From Contendibacter sp031732755 (lineage in GTDB: Bacteria > Pseudomonadota > Gammaproteobacteria > Competibacterales > Competibacteraceae): a stretch of DNA of 64,000 nucleotides. The position numbers were made by a program, and so were the translations under genes. The stretch spans positions 1-64,000 of the forward strand of contig JAVMKI010000062.1 of assembly GCA_031732755.1 (NCBI GenBank), given 5' to 3'. How positions within the stretch are numbered: position 1 is the first letter of the stretch; each line of letters opens with the position of its first letter. Shown here one piece after another: positions 51,187-61,595 of this stretch. Under the pieces are notes generated by a model. That model had not been told where the DNA came from, searched no databases, and saw nothing but the letters and a program-made list of their open reading frames with translations.

Positions 51187-54100
51187 CTAAATCGGCCGGA
51201 TGTGAGTGGGCGCCAGCCAATCGGTGGCGAAAGCTTCCGCCGGTAGGGGTTGACTGAACAGATAGCCTTGGGCTAGGTCGCAACCCTGCTCCAGTAGGAT
51301 GCGGCGCTGATCTTCGGTTTCCACTCCTTCGGCGATCACCGCCAGTTCCAGGTGATGGCCAAGGGCGACGATGGTGGCGGCGATGACGCGGTCGTCGGGA
51401 TCGGTCACCAGGTCGCGCACGAACCCCTGGTCGATCTTCAGCGCGGTTAGTGGTAAATGTTTGAGGTAGCTCAGGTTAGAGTAACCGGTACCAAAATCGT
51501 CCAGCGCCAGACCCATTCCCAGCCGCTCCAGACGCCGCAGGGTCTCGACCGTGTCCGCGCTGGCGTCGAGCAGGGTGGATTCGGTCAGTTCCAGTTCCAG
51601 CGCCTGGGCCGGCAAACCGTAGGCCTCCAGTAGCCCATGCAGGTGGTCGGCCAAGCCGGGCTGGCGGAAGTGGCGGGCGGCCAGGTTGATCGCCACGGTC
51701 AGCGGTGATTTACCCTGGCGTCGCCAGGTCGACAATTGTCGGCAGACTTCGACCAGCATCCAATCACCGAGCGCCACGATCAGATCACTGGCCTCGGCCA
51801 CCGGCACGAATTGCCCCGGCGGGATGAGACCTCGCTCGGGGTGTTGCCAGCGCACCAAGGCTTCGGCGCCGATGAGAACCCCGTCGGTCAATCGCACCTT
51901 GGGCTGGTAATAGGCGCGCAATTGCCCAGCCACGAGGGCTTGGCGCAGCTCGGCTTCCAGCACCATTCGCGCCAGGGTGGCGGCATTCATCGCCCGGTCG
52001 TAGAACGTCCGGGTGTTACGCCCCGCGTGCTTGGCGCGGTACAGGGCGGCGTCGGCATTCTTGAGCAACTCGGCGAAATCGACGCCGTCATGTGGGTAGA
52101 GCGCAACGCCAACCGAGGCGGTCACGTTCAGAGCGTGGTCGGCCACGATGAACGGCTGGCGAAAGGCTGCCAGTATTTTGTCCGCCACCCGCAGCGCGCC
52201 CTCCTGGTTCGCCTCCGACAACAGCAGCACGAATTCGTCACCGCCCAGTCGGCATACCGTGTCCTCCGCCCGCACCAGCCCCTGAAGCCGGGCCGCCACC
52301 TGCGCCAGCAGGACATCGCCCGCGCCATGGCCGAGCGCGTCGTTGACTTCCTTGAACCGATCCAAGTCGAGAAACAGCACCGCCAGGCCGGTGTGGTGCC
52401 GGGCCGCCAGGGCCAGCGCCAGTTTCGCCCGTTGAGTCAACAGCGTCCGGTTGGGTAGCTCGGTCAGGGCGTCGTAGTAAGCCAGCCGTTCGATGCGCTG
52501 CTCGGCGGCTTTCTGCGCGGTGATGTCGGTGGCGACACCGATGTGGTGGATGGTTCGCCCGGTCGCATCGCGCACCGCGCACAAATTGGCCAACATGGCG
52601 CGGCGTTCGCCATCCTGGCGCTGGGCCCAGAACTCGCCTTGCCACACGCCCTCGTCCGCGACAATTTGCTCCAGGGTTTCGAAGTAGGTCTCCGGTTGGT
52701 GTTCAGCCCAGAGCAGGCGCGGACTTCGTCCTTGCACCGCGGTTTCGGCGTAGCCGGTGAGCGTGGTGAAAGCCGGGTTGACGGCCAGAATTCTCCCTTT
52801 GGCGTCGGCCACGAAGATGGCTTCCTGTGCCGCCTCGAAGACCGCCGCCGCCAGCCGCTGGCGCGCTTCCGCGTGCCAGCGGTCGGTGATGTCGCGAAAA
52901 TTGATGACCAGCGCCCCCACGCTCGGCTCAGCGAGCAGGTTGCTGATGGTGCTTTCCAGCCAGCGCCAGGAACCGTCCTTGTGCCGAAAGCGATACTGGG
53001 TCGAAACCACGTGCCCTGGCTGACCCAGGAGGTCGTTCAACAGGGACAGCAGGGATGGCCGGTCTTCGGGATGCGTCAACTGGTTGTGATCGAGGGCCGT
53101 GGCTTCCTCGGGGGTGTAGCCCAGGAGGCGTTCGACGGCGGGGCTGGCGTAGCGGATGGTTTCGTTGAACAGCGCGATGCCATCGGGGGCGTGCTCGATC
53201 ATTGCGCGGAACCGTCGTTCGCTGGCGCTCAGGGCCGTTTCCGCCCGATGACGGTCGGTGACATCGCGGCCCACCACCACCAGATTGTGCCGGCGACCCT
53301 GGTCGTCGAATCGCGGAATCTTGATCACGTCGAAAATGTGTTCGGTCCCATCCGGCTGGAGGATGCGTTCGTCGCTCCGACTGGGTTCACCCTGCCGCCA
53401 GGCGAATTCGTCCGTTTCCTCGCACCGTTGGAGTGCCTCGCAGCGCGCTGGATTGTGCTCAGCCAGTTCCCTGTTCGTCTTGCCCCGATAAGCGACGCCT
53501 TCCAGACGAAACAACTGGACAGCGAACGCATTGGCTTCCAGCCAGTGTCCAGCACCGTCCTTGAAACACACGACATCGGGCATGACGTCGATCAAGGTGC
53601 GCAGTTGCGCCGCGCGCGCTTCGAGCTCCGCAGCCACCAGCTTGCGCTCGGTGACATCCTGCATGGCGCCCAGCATGCGGATCGCTATTCCGCGTTCGTC
53701 TAGCAGAAATGCGCCGTGATCCGCGATCCAGCCATACGCGCCGTCGCCGCGCGCAAAACGATACTCAACCTCGTAAGGGGTGCCGGCAGCCATGGCCTGG
53801 CGCAACCGGTCGAGGGCATCCGGTCGGTCCTCTGGGTGAATGCGTTCCGCCCAGGCGTCGATATCGACGGCGGCGAACGTTTCGTCGTCCTGACCGGTGA
53901 GGGCGGCAATGGCGCCAGCCCACTGGATCCGCCCGGTTGGGCAGTCGTAGTCGTAGATCATCTGACCGGTCATGAGGGCGACGATCCGGTACCGTTCCTC
54001 GCTGGCGCGCAGCTCGGCGGTGCGCGCCGCCACCAGCCGATCCGCCCGCTGCCGCTGAGAAACCAGCGCGAACAGATACAGGGCCGTCAGCAGGGTCAGC

Positions 54101-55995
54101 AACCCGCCGATGGCTGGAACCCAGCGGTAGGTGAGGTCATGGTGGCGGGCCATGAACGCCGCGCTCGGCGCGACTTCGATGCGCCAGGCGCGATCCGCCA
54201 GATCAAAATCCCGCTGGAAATGCCACTCCACCGCCGCCGTGGCCACCTGGAAATCGGCCGGGGAAGGATGATCGTACAACCAGCGTTGCTCGTGGTCGGC
54301 GGTCAGATCCAACAGACGGAACGTCAACTGCCCCGGTTCGCTTGCGTAAAGCGCGTCACTCACCACGTCGCCGACCCGGATCGCCCCCAGCACGAAGCCG
54401 CGCAACCGCGCTCGGTACTCCTCCACCGCCGATTTCGTTACCGGGCCATCGTAGACCGGAGCGAACACCAGGACGGAGAAGCGCTGACTGGAGGCCGGTT
54501 CCTGCACCAGGATGTAACGACCAGTGGCGGTCAGTTGGCCGTGGTCACAGGCTTGCGTCAGCGCCGCACCCCGCGCGGGGTGCGCTGGACCAGGGGAGAA
54601 GCCCGAGGCGACGGCGTTGCCAGCGCGGGGTTCCAAGTAGTAGACCGGGAAATATTCAGCGCGGTCGGCGGCGGGCACCAGCCGGCCTTCGGCGTCTTGT
54701 TCGGTGAACTGGAAGCCTTCCAACCCGTCCTGACGCGCTGCCGCCTCGTAGGCGGATCGCTGGTCGCGCGGCACGCGCGGCAGCCACTCCAGTGCCTGGA
54801 GAGGATGTTGTTCCAGGACGGGGGTCGTGAAGTCGTGAAATTGCCGCCGACTAACGGTTTTGGCGCCTTCGAGAAAATATCGGATGACATCAATGTCCTC
54901 CAGGCTGTGCTGGATTGCCGTGACGATGCGCTCGGACTGTTCCGCGGCGGCGCCCTGGAAATCACGAGCCAAGTTGTATCGGCTACGCTGGCGCCATTCC
55001 GTGAACAGACCATAGGTCAAGGTCAGACCGATCAGGATCACCAGGGCGGCGGTGCTCAAGGCGGCTCCGCTGTGTTCCGTGGCGGCGATGCGTTCGGATC
55101 GGGTTCGAAGGTACGCCCCACCGAGCAGCAGCGCCAGGGCTGTCAGTCCCAGCGTTCCCACCAAGGTTTGGCCGGTGCGGCGCGCCGTGGTGGAAATGTC
55201 CCGCCGAACGGATGTTCGGAGCAGCACGGTCGGTTGCCCGGTCCAATCCGGGAGCAGCGCATACACCAATAACGCTCCCGCTGGTCCTGCGCGCAGCCCG
55301 GGTTCATTCGCGCGCAGGGTGGTCAGATAGTCGCGTTCCGCGGGCGCCAGGCGGGAATCCGTCGTTGGCCATAGATCGAATGTCACCTGGGTTTGCTTCA
55401 CCAACGTCCGCAGCAATGTCTTGTCCAGGAACCGGCCAAGGATCAGCAAACCACGCGCCGGCCCCGTACCCGGCGTGGTCAGGATGGGACGAACCGCCAG
55501 CAGCAGCACGCCGTACTCGGTCAACAGCAATCCGGTGCGCGCTTGCTCCTGTTCCAGCATGGGCCGAAGCGCGGCCCAGATCGCCGGTGATTCGCCCGCG
55601 AACGCAGCCGGCAGCACGGTCCCGCCCAAGTCGGAATCGTAGCCGCCGCTGTACAGCGCTTGCCCGTCACGGTTGAGGATGAGACACAGATTCAGGCTGG
55701 AGTTTTTTTCCAGCGAGCGCCAATCGCCCAGGTTGGATTGGATGAAGGCCGGATCACGGCTGTCGGCGAAAGCATGGGCATCGTCCCAGGCGGCCCAATA
55801 GCCCAACACGTTGTCCAGTTGCCGCAACTCGCTCTGGATGGCCGCCCGCGCCCGTTCGTTGTCCTCCAGGGCTTGGGTCCGCTCCAAGGTCACAAAGGCG
55901 GGCTGGACAATTCCATGATCCACGCCCCAGATGACCAACAACACAACGGCAAAACCGGCGCAGACGGTTCGGAGTGCGCGAAAGCAAGTGCTCAT
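51187..55995 (-). CDS. Membrane GGDEF-EAL protein with two CHASE sensors and four PAS domains
   Basis: A 1602-residue c-di-GMP signalling protein. Rough order: membrane helix (10-30), CHASE4-like domain (50-260), two helices (275-335), CHASE1-like domain (350-565), helix (625-645), four PAS/PAC units (about 660-1165), GGDEF (1170-1335), EAL (1345-1595). GGDEF is intact in RLGGDEFVLLL, with RAED upstream as a possible inhibitory site. The EAL domain keeps GAEALVRWQHP and DDFGTGYSNLSYLK, so both synthase and phosphodiesterase activities are possible. Two separate extracytoplasmic sensors are unusual. AGGGA precedes the ATG. Confidence 0.94.
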   Translation of the reverse strand: MSTCFRALRTVCAGFAVVLLVIWGVDHGIVQPAFVTLERTQALEDNERARAAIQSELRQLDNVLGYWAAWDDAHAFADSRDPAFIQSNLGDWRSLEKNSSLNLCLILNRDGQALYSGGYDSDLGGTVLPAAFAGESPAIWAALRPMLEQEQARTGLLLTEYGVLLLAVRPILTTPGTGPARGLLILGRFLDKTLLRTLVKQTQVTFDLWPTTDSRLAPAERDYLTTLRANEPGLRAGPAGALLVYALLPDWTGQPTVLLRTSVRRDISTTARRTGQTLVGTLGLTALALLLGGAYLRTRSERIAATEHSGAALSTAALVILIGLTLTYGLFTEWRQRSRYNLARDFQGAAAEQSERIVTAIQHSLEDIDVIRYFLEGAKTVSRRQFHDFTTPVLEQHPLQALEWLPRVPRDQRSAYEAAARQDGLEGFQFTEQDAEGRLVPAADRAEYFPVYYLEPRAGNAVASGFSPGPAHPARGAALTQACDHGQLTATGRYILVQEPASSQRFSVLVFAPVYDGPVTKSAVEEYRARLRGFVLGAIRVGDVVSDALYASEPGQLTFRLLDLTADHEQRWLYDHPSPADFQVATAAVEWHFQRDFDLADRAWRIEVAPSAAFMARHHDLTYRWVPAIGGLLTLLTALYLFALVSQRQRADRLVAARTAELRASEERYRIVALMTGQMIYDYDCPTGRIQWAGAIAALTGQDDETFAAVDIDAWAERIHPEDRPDALDRLRQAMAAGTPYEVEYRFARGDGAYGWIADHGAFLLDERGIAIRMLGAMQDVTERKLVAAELEARAAQLRTLIDVMPDVVCFKDGAGHWLEANAFAVQLFRLEGVAYRGKTNRELAEHNPARCEALQRCEETDEFAWRQGEPSRSDERILQPDGTEHIFDVIKIPRFDDQGRRHNLVVVGRDVTDRHRAETALSASERRFRAMIEHAPDGIALFNETIRYASPAVERLLGYTPEEATALDHNQLTHPEDRPSLLSLLNDLLGQPGHVVSTQYRFRHKDGSWRWLESTISNLLAEPSVGALVINFRDITDRWHAEARQRLAAAVFEAAQEAIFVADAKGRILAVNPAFTTLTGYAETAVQGRSPRLLWAEHQPETYFETLEQIVADEGVWQGEFWAQRQDGERRAMLANLCAVRDATGRTIHHIGVATDITAQKAAEQRIERLAYYDALTELPNRTLLTQRAKLALALAARHHTGLAVLFLDLDRFKEVNDALGHGAGDVLLAQVAARLQGLVRAEDTVCRLGGDEFVLLLSEANQEGALRVADKILAAFRQPFIVADHALNVTASVGVALYPHDGVDFAELLKNADAALYRAKHAGRNTRTFYDRAMNAATLARMVLEAELRQALVAGQLRAYYQPKVRLTDGVLIGAEALVRWQHPERGLIPPGQFVPVAEASDLIVALGDWMLVEVCRQLSTWRRQGKSPLTVAINLAARHFRQPGLADHLHGLLEAYGLPAQALELELTESTLLDASADTVETLRRLERLGMGLALDDFGTGYSNLSYLKHLPLTALKIDQGFVRDLVTDPDDRVIAATIVALGHHLELAVIAEGVETEDQRRILLEQGCDLAQGYLFSQPLPAEAFATDWLAPTHIRPI

Positions 55996-56159
55996 GACGG
56001 AAATCCCTAGAATTCGCTCACCGCCGCCATGCGGTTCTAGTCTACATGGGTGTGGGCCAACGTCGTGGCCAGGTTCACATGACCGGGCAGTGCGCGAATA
56101 TCCACCAGTTAGTTTTTATGTCGATTCTGAAGTCCAGCCGTCAAAGCAGTGGAGACCCT

Positions 56160-57146
56160 TCAATACTCGACCCGGAAGGTCGGGCTGTCTTCCGGGCGGT
56201 GGTTTCGTTTGTCGTATAGTTGGGTGGTGGCTACGTTGGCGTGCCCCAGCCACGCCTGCACCTTGGCGATGTCGGCGCCGTGCAGCAGGGCGTTGGTCGC
56301 CGCCGTGGCCCGCAACGAGTGGACGCAGAAGCCGCGCACGGTGTCGTTGATGCCGACCTGCTGGCCGTAGCGCCGCACGATATCTTGATAGATTGAGGTC
56401 GGATTCAGCGGCTTGGCGAGCGTGCCGGTGGTGTTGTTCTTCACTGGCCGGAAGAGTGGTCCCGCCAGGTCATCACCATGGCCAGCGGCGTTCAGATAAA
56501 CCTGGATCAGCCGCGCCGCTTTGGCGGCGGCCGGAATGAACCGGATTTTGCCACCCTTGCCTTCGACGCGGAACTGCAAGACTCCTTCCCGTTGCTGGAG
56601 GTCGCGCACTCGCAGCGTGCATAATTCCTCCCGGCGCAGACCGTGATAGAGCAGCGTGGCCAGGATCGCCCGGTCCCGTTGACCCTTGAGAGTGTCCTCG
56701 GGCGGTGCGTTCAGCAGGGCTCGCGCTTGAGCGTCGCCCAGAGCCGGGGTCAACCCCTCATGATGATGCGCCTTGGGGCGTTTGACTCCGTCCGCCGGAT
56801 TGTGGGCGACCGCGTGGCGCTCGCACAAGTAATCGAACAATGAGGACAGCGCGGCGAGCTTGCGGCGGATGGTGGACGGCGCCAAATGACGCGCTTCCAG
56901 GTCTTGGCGCCAGGTGATCAGATGGGCGCGGGTGACGGTGCGAAAATCCTCCAGCCTGGTGATCCCGACGAAGGCGGTGAAGTCGCGCACGTCTTGCTGA
57001 TAAGCGCGCCGGGTGCGGGGGTTGGGCAGGTTGGCAAACCATTCCAGTTCGGGCTGTACTTCGGCCAGCCCCTGGAATTCAGCGGCGGTCAGAGTACGGA
57101 TAGGCCATGTGGGAACGAGGGAATTTAGGTTGGCGGGACACATCAT
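56160..57146 (-). CDS. Tyrosine recombinase (phage integrase/XerC-D family)
   Basis: A 328-residue site-specific recombinase. A SAM-like core-binding domain (about 30-115) precedes the catalytic domain. Catalytic residues are visible: Arg in HGLRREEL, Lys in VEGKGGKIR, His-x-x-Arg in CVHSLRATAA, His in WLGHANVATT, and Tyr in LYDKR. It stands alone, with no excisionase, phage or transposon partners nearby and no attachment-site repeat recognised. It could be an Xer-like enzyme or the relic of an integrated element. Confidence 0.92.
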   Translation of the reverse strand: MMCPANLNSLVPTWPIRTLTAAEFQGLAEVQPELEWFANLPNPRTRRAYQQDVRDFTAFVGITRLEDFRTVTRAHLITWRQDLEARHLAPSTIRRKLAALSSLFDYLCERHAVAHNPADGVKRPKAHHHEGLTPALGDAQARALLNAPPEDTLKGQRDRAILATLLYHGLRREELCTLRVRDLQQREGVLQFRVEGKGGKIRFIPAAAKAARLIQVYLNAAGHGDDLAGPLFRPVKNNTTGTLAKPLNPTSIYQDIVRRYGQQVGINDTVRGFCVHSLRATAATNALLHGADIAKVQAWLGHANVATTQLYDKRNHRPEDSPTFRVEY

Positions 57147-57242
57147 GCCACTTTATCACAACAGGCAAGTGAGCCCAAGATAAGGTTTTCGGGGGTTCGG
57201 CTGTTTGACGAGAAAGGACCGCCCCGTCCCGAACTGGTTGCC

Positions 57243-58448
57243 TTACCGCTCGGCGCGAATCCGCACGGTGGCACCCTCCCGCAAAGCGTCGTCGGGATGG
57301 GTGACGACCTTGTCGCCCTCCGTCAGGCCGGAGCGGATTTCCACGGCCAGCCCCCCACGCTGGCCGATTTCCACCGCGCGGCGGCGGGCCTGGCCGTTCT
57401 CGATCACGAACACGGCCCACCCCTCGCCCTGGCGGAACAACGCGCTGGCGGGAATTTGCAGAACCTGCTCGCCCTGCCAGACGATGAAGCTCGCCTCTAC
57501 CCGATAGCCGTCCCCCAGCCGCGACCATGCCTCGGCGGGCGAGCGCAAATCGGCGACGACCCACACTCGCTGCTCCTCCACGCCCAGCGCCGACAGCTTG
57601 GTGAAACCCACCGGCTCCACGGTTCGGGTGATCCCTTCCAGCGGTTGCTCGCCGCCCCAGCGCTCTAAAACCACTGGCGTGCCCGGCCGGATGCGCACCG
57701 CGTCGGCGGACAGCACGTCCACCGCGATTTCCAGGGCGCGGGGATCGCCGACCTCCAGCAACGCCGCGCCCGGCTCGACGATGCCTTCGCTTTGGCGCGG
57801 GCGGCCGAGCACTTGACCGTCCACCGGCGCGCGAACGATCACGGTTTCCCGCGCCGCGCCGCCCGGTTGCGCCGCCGAGTAGCGCAACGCGGTTTTGGCC
57901 GCCTCCACCTCGTGTTGCGCCACCTCCACGGCGAATTGGGCGGATCGCAGTTGGGCCTGGGTCTGGCGGGCGCGGGATTCGGCGCGGTCGCGGTCGGACT
58001 GAGTCACCACGCATTGCCGCTGGCACAGCGCGGTCAGGCGCTCGAAGTCCAGCTTGGCGTAATCGGCCTCCGCCCGCGCGGCGGTCACGGTTTGCTGGGC
58101 GGCTTGCAGGGAGGCTTCGCTGGCGGCTACCCGCGCCTCGGCCTGGGCGCGGCGACGCGGATCGAGCACTTCCGAGGGCAAGGGATCAATCGATACCAGC
58201 GGTTGACCTTTTCGGACGCCGTCGCCGATGTTCCAATCGATGCGGTGCAGGTAGCCGGCCACCGGCGCCGACAGGACATAGCGGTCGATGAGCCGGGTTT
58301 TGCCTTCCGCGTCGATGGTCACGCGCAGTGGCTGGCGGGCGACGGTTGCCGCTTCCACCCATAACGGTTTGGGCCAAAAACCGTAGCCCAGCGCGGCCAC
58401 GATTGCCACCGTCAGCAAAATCAATCCAAGGCGTCGGTGCGTGGTCAT
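57243..58448 (-). CDS. HlyD/MacA-type periplasmic adaptor of an export system
   Basis: A 401-residue membrane-fusion protein. An N-terminal anchor (about 8-22), lipoyl-type half motifs, a long alpha-helical hairpin with heptads (about 90-185), the second lipoyl half (TVIVRAPVDGQVLG) and a beta-barrel domain follow in order. It bridges an inner-membrane ABC transporter and an outer-membrane duct. The gene lies three bases after the permease stop in an ATPase-permease-adaptor operon (DevB-like order). No outer-membrane TolC-type gene accompanies it. Confidence 0.92.
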   Translation of the reverse strand: MTTHRRLGLILLTVAIVAALGYGFWPKPLWVEAATVARQPLRVTIDAEGKTRLIDRYVLSAPVAGYLHRIDWNIGDGVRKGQPLVSIDPLPSEVLDPRRRAQAEARVAASEASLQAAQQTVTAARAEADYAKLDFERLTALCQRQCVVTQSDRDRAESRARQTQAQLRSAQFAVEVAQHEVEAAKTALRYSAAQPGGAARETVIVRAPVDGQVLGRPRQSEGIVEPGAALLEVGDPRALEIAVDVLSADAVRIRPGTPVVLERWGGEQPLEGITRTVEPVGFTKLSALGVEEQRVWVVADLRSPAEAWSRLGDGYRVEASFIVWQGEQVLQIPASALFRQGEGWAVFVIENGQARRRAVEIGQRGGLAVEIRSGLTEGDKVVTHPDDALREGATVRIRAER

Positions 58449-58451
58449 GGT

Positions 58452-60815
58452 TCAGTCCCGAGTCTTGAGGACGGCGATCAAATCCAGTCGATCCAGCTTG
58501 CGCCGCACCAGCCAGCCCGACAGGAGCGCCGAGGCCAGCACCACCGTGGCCGCGAAGGCATAAGTCGAGGGGTGGATGATCAGCGGAATGCGGTACAGCT
58601 CCGACCGAGCGCCATTGACGAACAGGGTGCAAATGCCCTGGCCGATGATGAAACCGAGCGGAATGGCGACCAGCGTCAACAGGCCCAGTTCGCCCAGCAG
58701 AATGTAGCTGATTTCCGCGCGAGTGAAACCCAGCACCCGCAGGCTGGCCAGTTCCCGGCCGCGCTCGGTCAGGGCGATGCGGGCGCTGTTGTAGATCACC
58801 CCGAAGGCGATGATGACCGCGAAGACAGTGGCGATGAAGGTGAAAAACAGCATGGTCTGTTCCATGGTCCGGTGAAAGTTGCGGATTTCCTGCTCGCGGA
58901 TCGCGGTGCCGGCAATGCGGGGAATGTCGCCCAAGCGGCGGTAAAGTTCGGATCGCTCACGCTCGTCGACCGCCAGATAAGCGCTGGAGATGGCCGGTCC
59001 CTCACGCAGTAGCCGGTTGAGGCCGGCGAGGTCCATGTAGGCCGCCACGCCGAGATATTCCTTGACCAGCCCCACCACGGGAACCTCTCGCACCGGCCGA
59101 CTGCCTTCCAGGACCTCGACGATCAGCCGATCACCGGCTCGGACCCCCAGCAATTCGCCCAGGTAATCGGTCAGCAGCACGCCTTCCGACGACAGCGTGA
59201 GCGGGCGCAGATCGGCGTCCAGCAGCCGCTGCAAGTCGCCGCCGGGGGGAACGCCCTTGAGCGTGGTGCGCCGGGAATGCTGCCGAAATCGCAGCCGAAC
59301 GGGAACGGCGCGGTAGGTTTCGACCCGCTCCACGCCCGGCAAGCCGCCCAGGGAGCCGATGGCCCGCCAAGAAGTCGGTTCCGTGAAGGTCACGGCGAGG
59401 TCTTCCCGTTGCGAGAGTTTGTAGTGAACATCCACCATATGGGTGATCGTATCTCCCTGAAATCGACCTGCCATGGTGACGCCGCAGGCCAGCGCGATGC
59501 CCAGCACCGCTAGCAAAGATTTCAGCGGCCGGCGCTCGATGTGGCGCAGGATCATCCGATTGGGTTGCGACAGCCACCGTTGCAAGCCGAGCCGTTCCAC
59601 CACGGTGGCGCGATAGCGGGCCGGCGGTTCGGGCCGCATCGCCTCGGCGGGTCGCAGGGCGAAAACGGTGCGCAAGGCGAAGGCGGTTCCGGCCACCGCG
59701 CCGCCGAGGTTGAGCAGCATCGCGCCGAGCACGAGTTGGAACGTCAAGCGGTAGTCCAGGAACGGGAAGCGGAAAAAGGTCATGTACAGTTCGGCCAAGC
59801 GCTGGCCGAGCCCGGCGCCGATCAAGATCCCGACCCCTACGCCGGTGAGGACGATGATCAGCACCAGTTTCAAGTAGTGCAGCGCGATTTCGCCGTTGCC
59901 GTAGCCGAACGCCTTGAGCGTGCCGATCTGTTCGCGCTGCATCCCGATCAGCCGACTCACCACCACGTTCAACAAAAACACCGCCACACCCAGGAATAGC
60001 ACCGGGAACAGCGTGGCCGACAGGGTGATGTTGCGAAATTCCTCGGACATGAAGCGGTGCGAGGGTTGATCCTCCCGGTCGTGCGCGCCCAGTCCGCCGT
60101 AGGGTGTCAGCAGCCGGTCGAGTTCGTCGATCACGTCCGGCGCGGCGCGGGCATTGGTCAGCCCCACGACCACATCGTTGAACGCGCCTTCCATGCCGTA
60201 GGCGATGCCCAGCGCCCGGCGTCCCATCCAAAACACGCCGTAACGTTGATAGTCGGGAAACATCGAGCCGGGGCGCAATTGATAGATGTACTCCGGCGAC
60301 AGCGCCACGCCAACGATGGTCAGCACCTGGCGACGACCGTTGATGACAACCCGCAATTTGGCGCCCGGTTCCAGCCGGTGGGCTTGGGCGAATGCTTCGC
60401 TGACGATAATCTCGTCGGCGCGGTCGGTCGCGGTCAGGCGGCCCTGGCGCAGATAAAGGCGATTCAGTCGGGGTTCGCGGTTGTCGGGAATGGAAACCAG
60501 CCGGCCGGTGATCGGTTCCGCGAACCCGGCCACGTCCAGATGGACATCGGCGACCACGCGGGTCTCGACCTGGGCGACGCCGGGAATGGCCGCGATGCGT
60601 TCCCGCAGCGATTCCGGGGCGCGCTTCAACCCAGCGAACACGTCGGCGAAACGGTATTCCTGATAGTAGCGGGCGCGGGTCTGGCCCAGCGCGTCCAGGG
60701 TCGCGCCGAACATGACGTGGATCGCGACGCCGCACACGATGACCAACATGATGGCGACGACTTGACCTTTCAGTTGCCAGAGTTCGCGCCAGAGTTTGCG
60801 GTCCAGGGGTTTCAT
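58452..60815 (-). CDS. FtsX-like ABC transporter permease (MacB/DevC/LolE type)
   Basis: A 787-residue membrane protein with two FtsX repeats and large periplasmic domains. An N-terminal helix lies at about 17-36. Helices follow near 270-290, 315-345 and 365-385, and again near 440-455, 660-690, 705-735 and 755-780. Periplasmic parts resemble MacB-PCD domains. The export substrate is unknown; lipids, lipoproteins or small molecules are possible. It lies between the ATPase gene (12 bases upstream) and the adaptor gene. Confidence 0.92.
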   Translation of the reverse strand: MKPLDRKLWRELWQLKGQVVAIMLVIVCGVAIHVMFGATLDALGQTRARYYQEYRFADVFAGLKRAPESLRERIAAIPGVAQVETRVVADVHLDVAGFAEPITGRLVSIPDNREPRLNRLYLRQGRLTATDRADEIIVSEAFAQAHRLEPGAKLRVVINGRRQVLTIVGVALSPEYIYQLRPGSMFPDYQRYGVFWMGRRALGIAYGMEGAFNDVVVGLTNARAAPDVIDELDRLLTPYGGLGAHDREDQPSHRFMSEEFRNITLSATLFPVLFLGVAVFLLNVVVSRLIGMQREQIGTLKAFGYGNGEIALHYLKLVLIIVLTGVGVGILIGAGLGQRLAELYMTFFRFPFLDYRLTFQLVLGAMLLNLGGAVAGTAFALRTVFALRPAEAMRPEPPARYRATVVERLGLQRWLSQPNRMILRHIERRPLKSLLAVLGIALACGVTMAGRFQGDTITHMVDVHYKLSQREDLAVTFTEPTSWRAIGSLGGLPGVERVETYRAVPVRLRFRQHSRRTTLKGVPPGGDLQRLLDADLRPLTLSSEGVLLTDYLGELLGVRAGDRLIVEVLEGSRPVREVPVVGLVKEYLGVAAYMDLAGLNRLLREGPAISSAYLAVDERERSELYRRLGDIPRIAGTAIREQEIRNFHRTMEQTMLFFTFIATVFAVIIAFGVIYNSARIALTERGRELASLRVLGFTRAEISYILLGELGLLTLVAIPLGFIIGQGICTLFVNGARSELYRIPLIIHPSTYAFAATVVLASALLSGWLVRRKLDRLDLIAVLKTRD

Positions 60816-60827
60816 GGCATTGCCGGT

Positions 60828-61544
<717 letters not shown>

Positions 61545-61595
61545 AGGAGTGTTTCACTCCGTAAGGCGCGTTGTTTCTTTAACTTGCCGTGCATT

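Noticed and set aside
53716..55272. 518-codon plus frame opposite the CHASE/PAS region
   Set aside because: Lies entirely inside the GGDEF-EAL gene and is Arg/Gln/Gly-rich with no recognisable domain.
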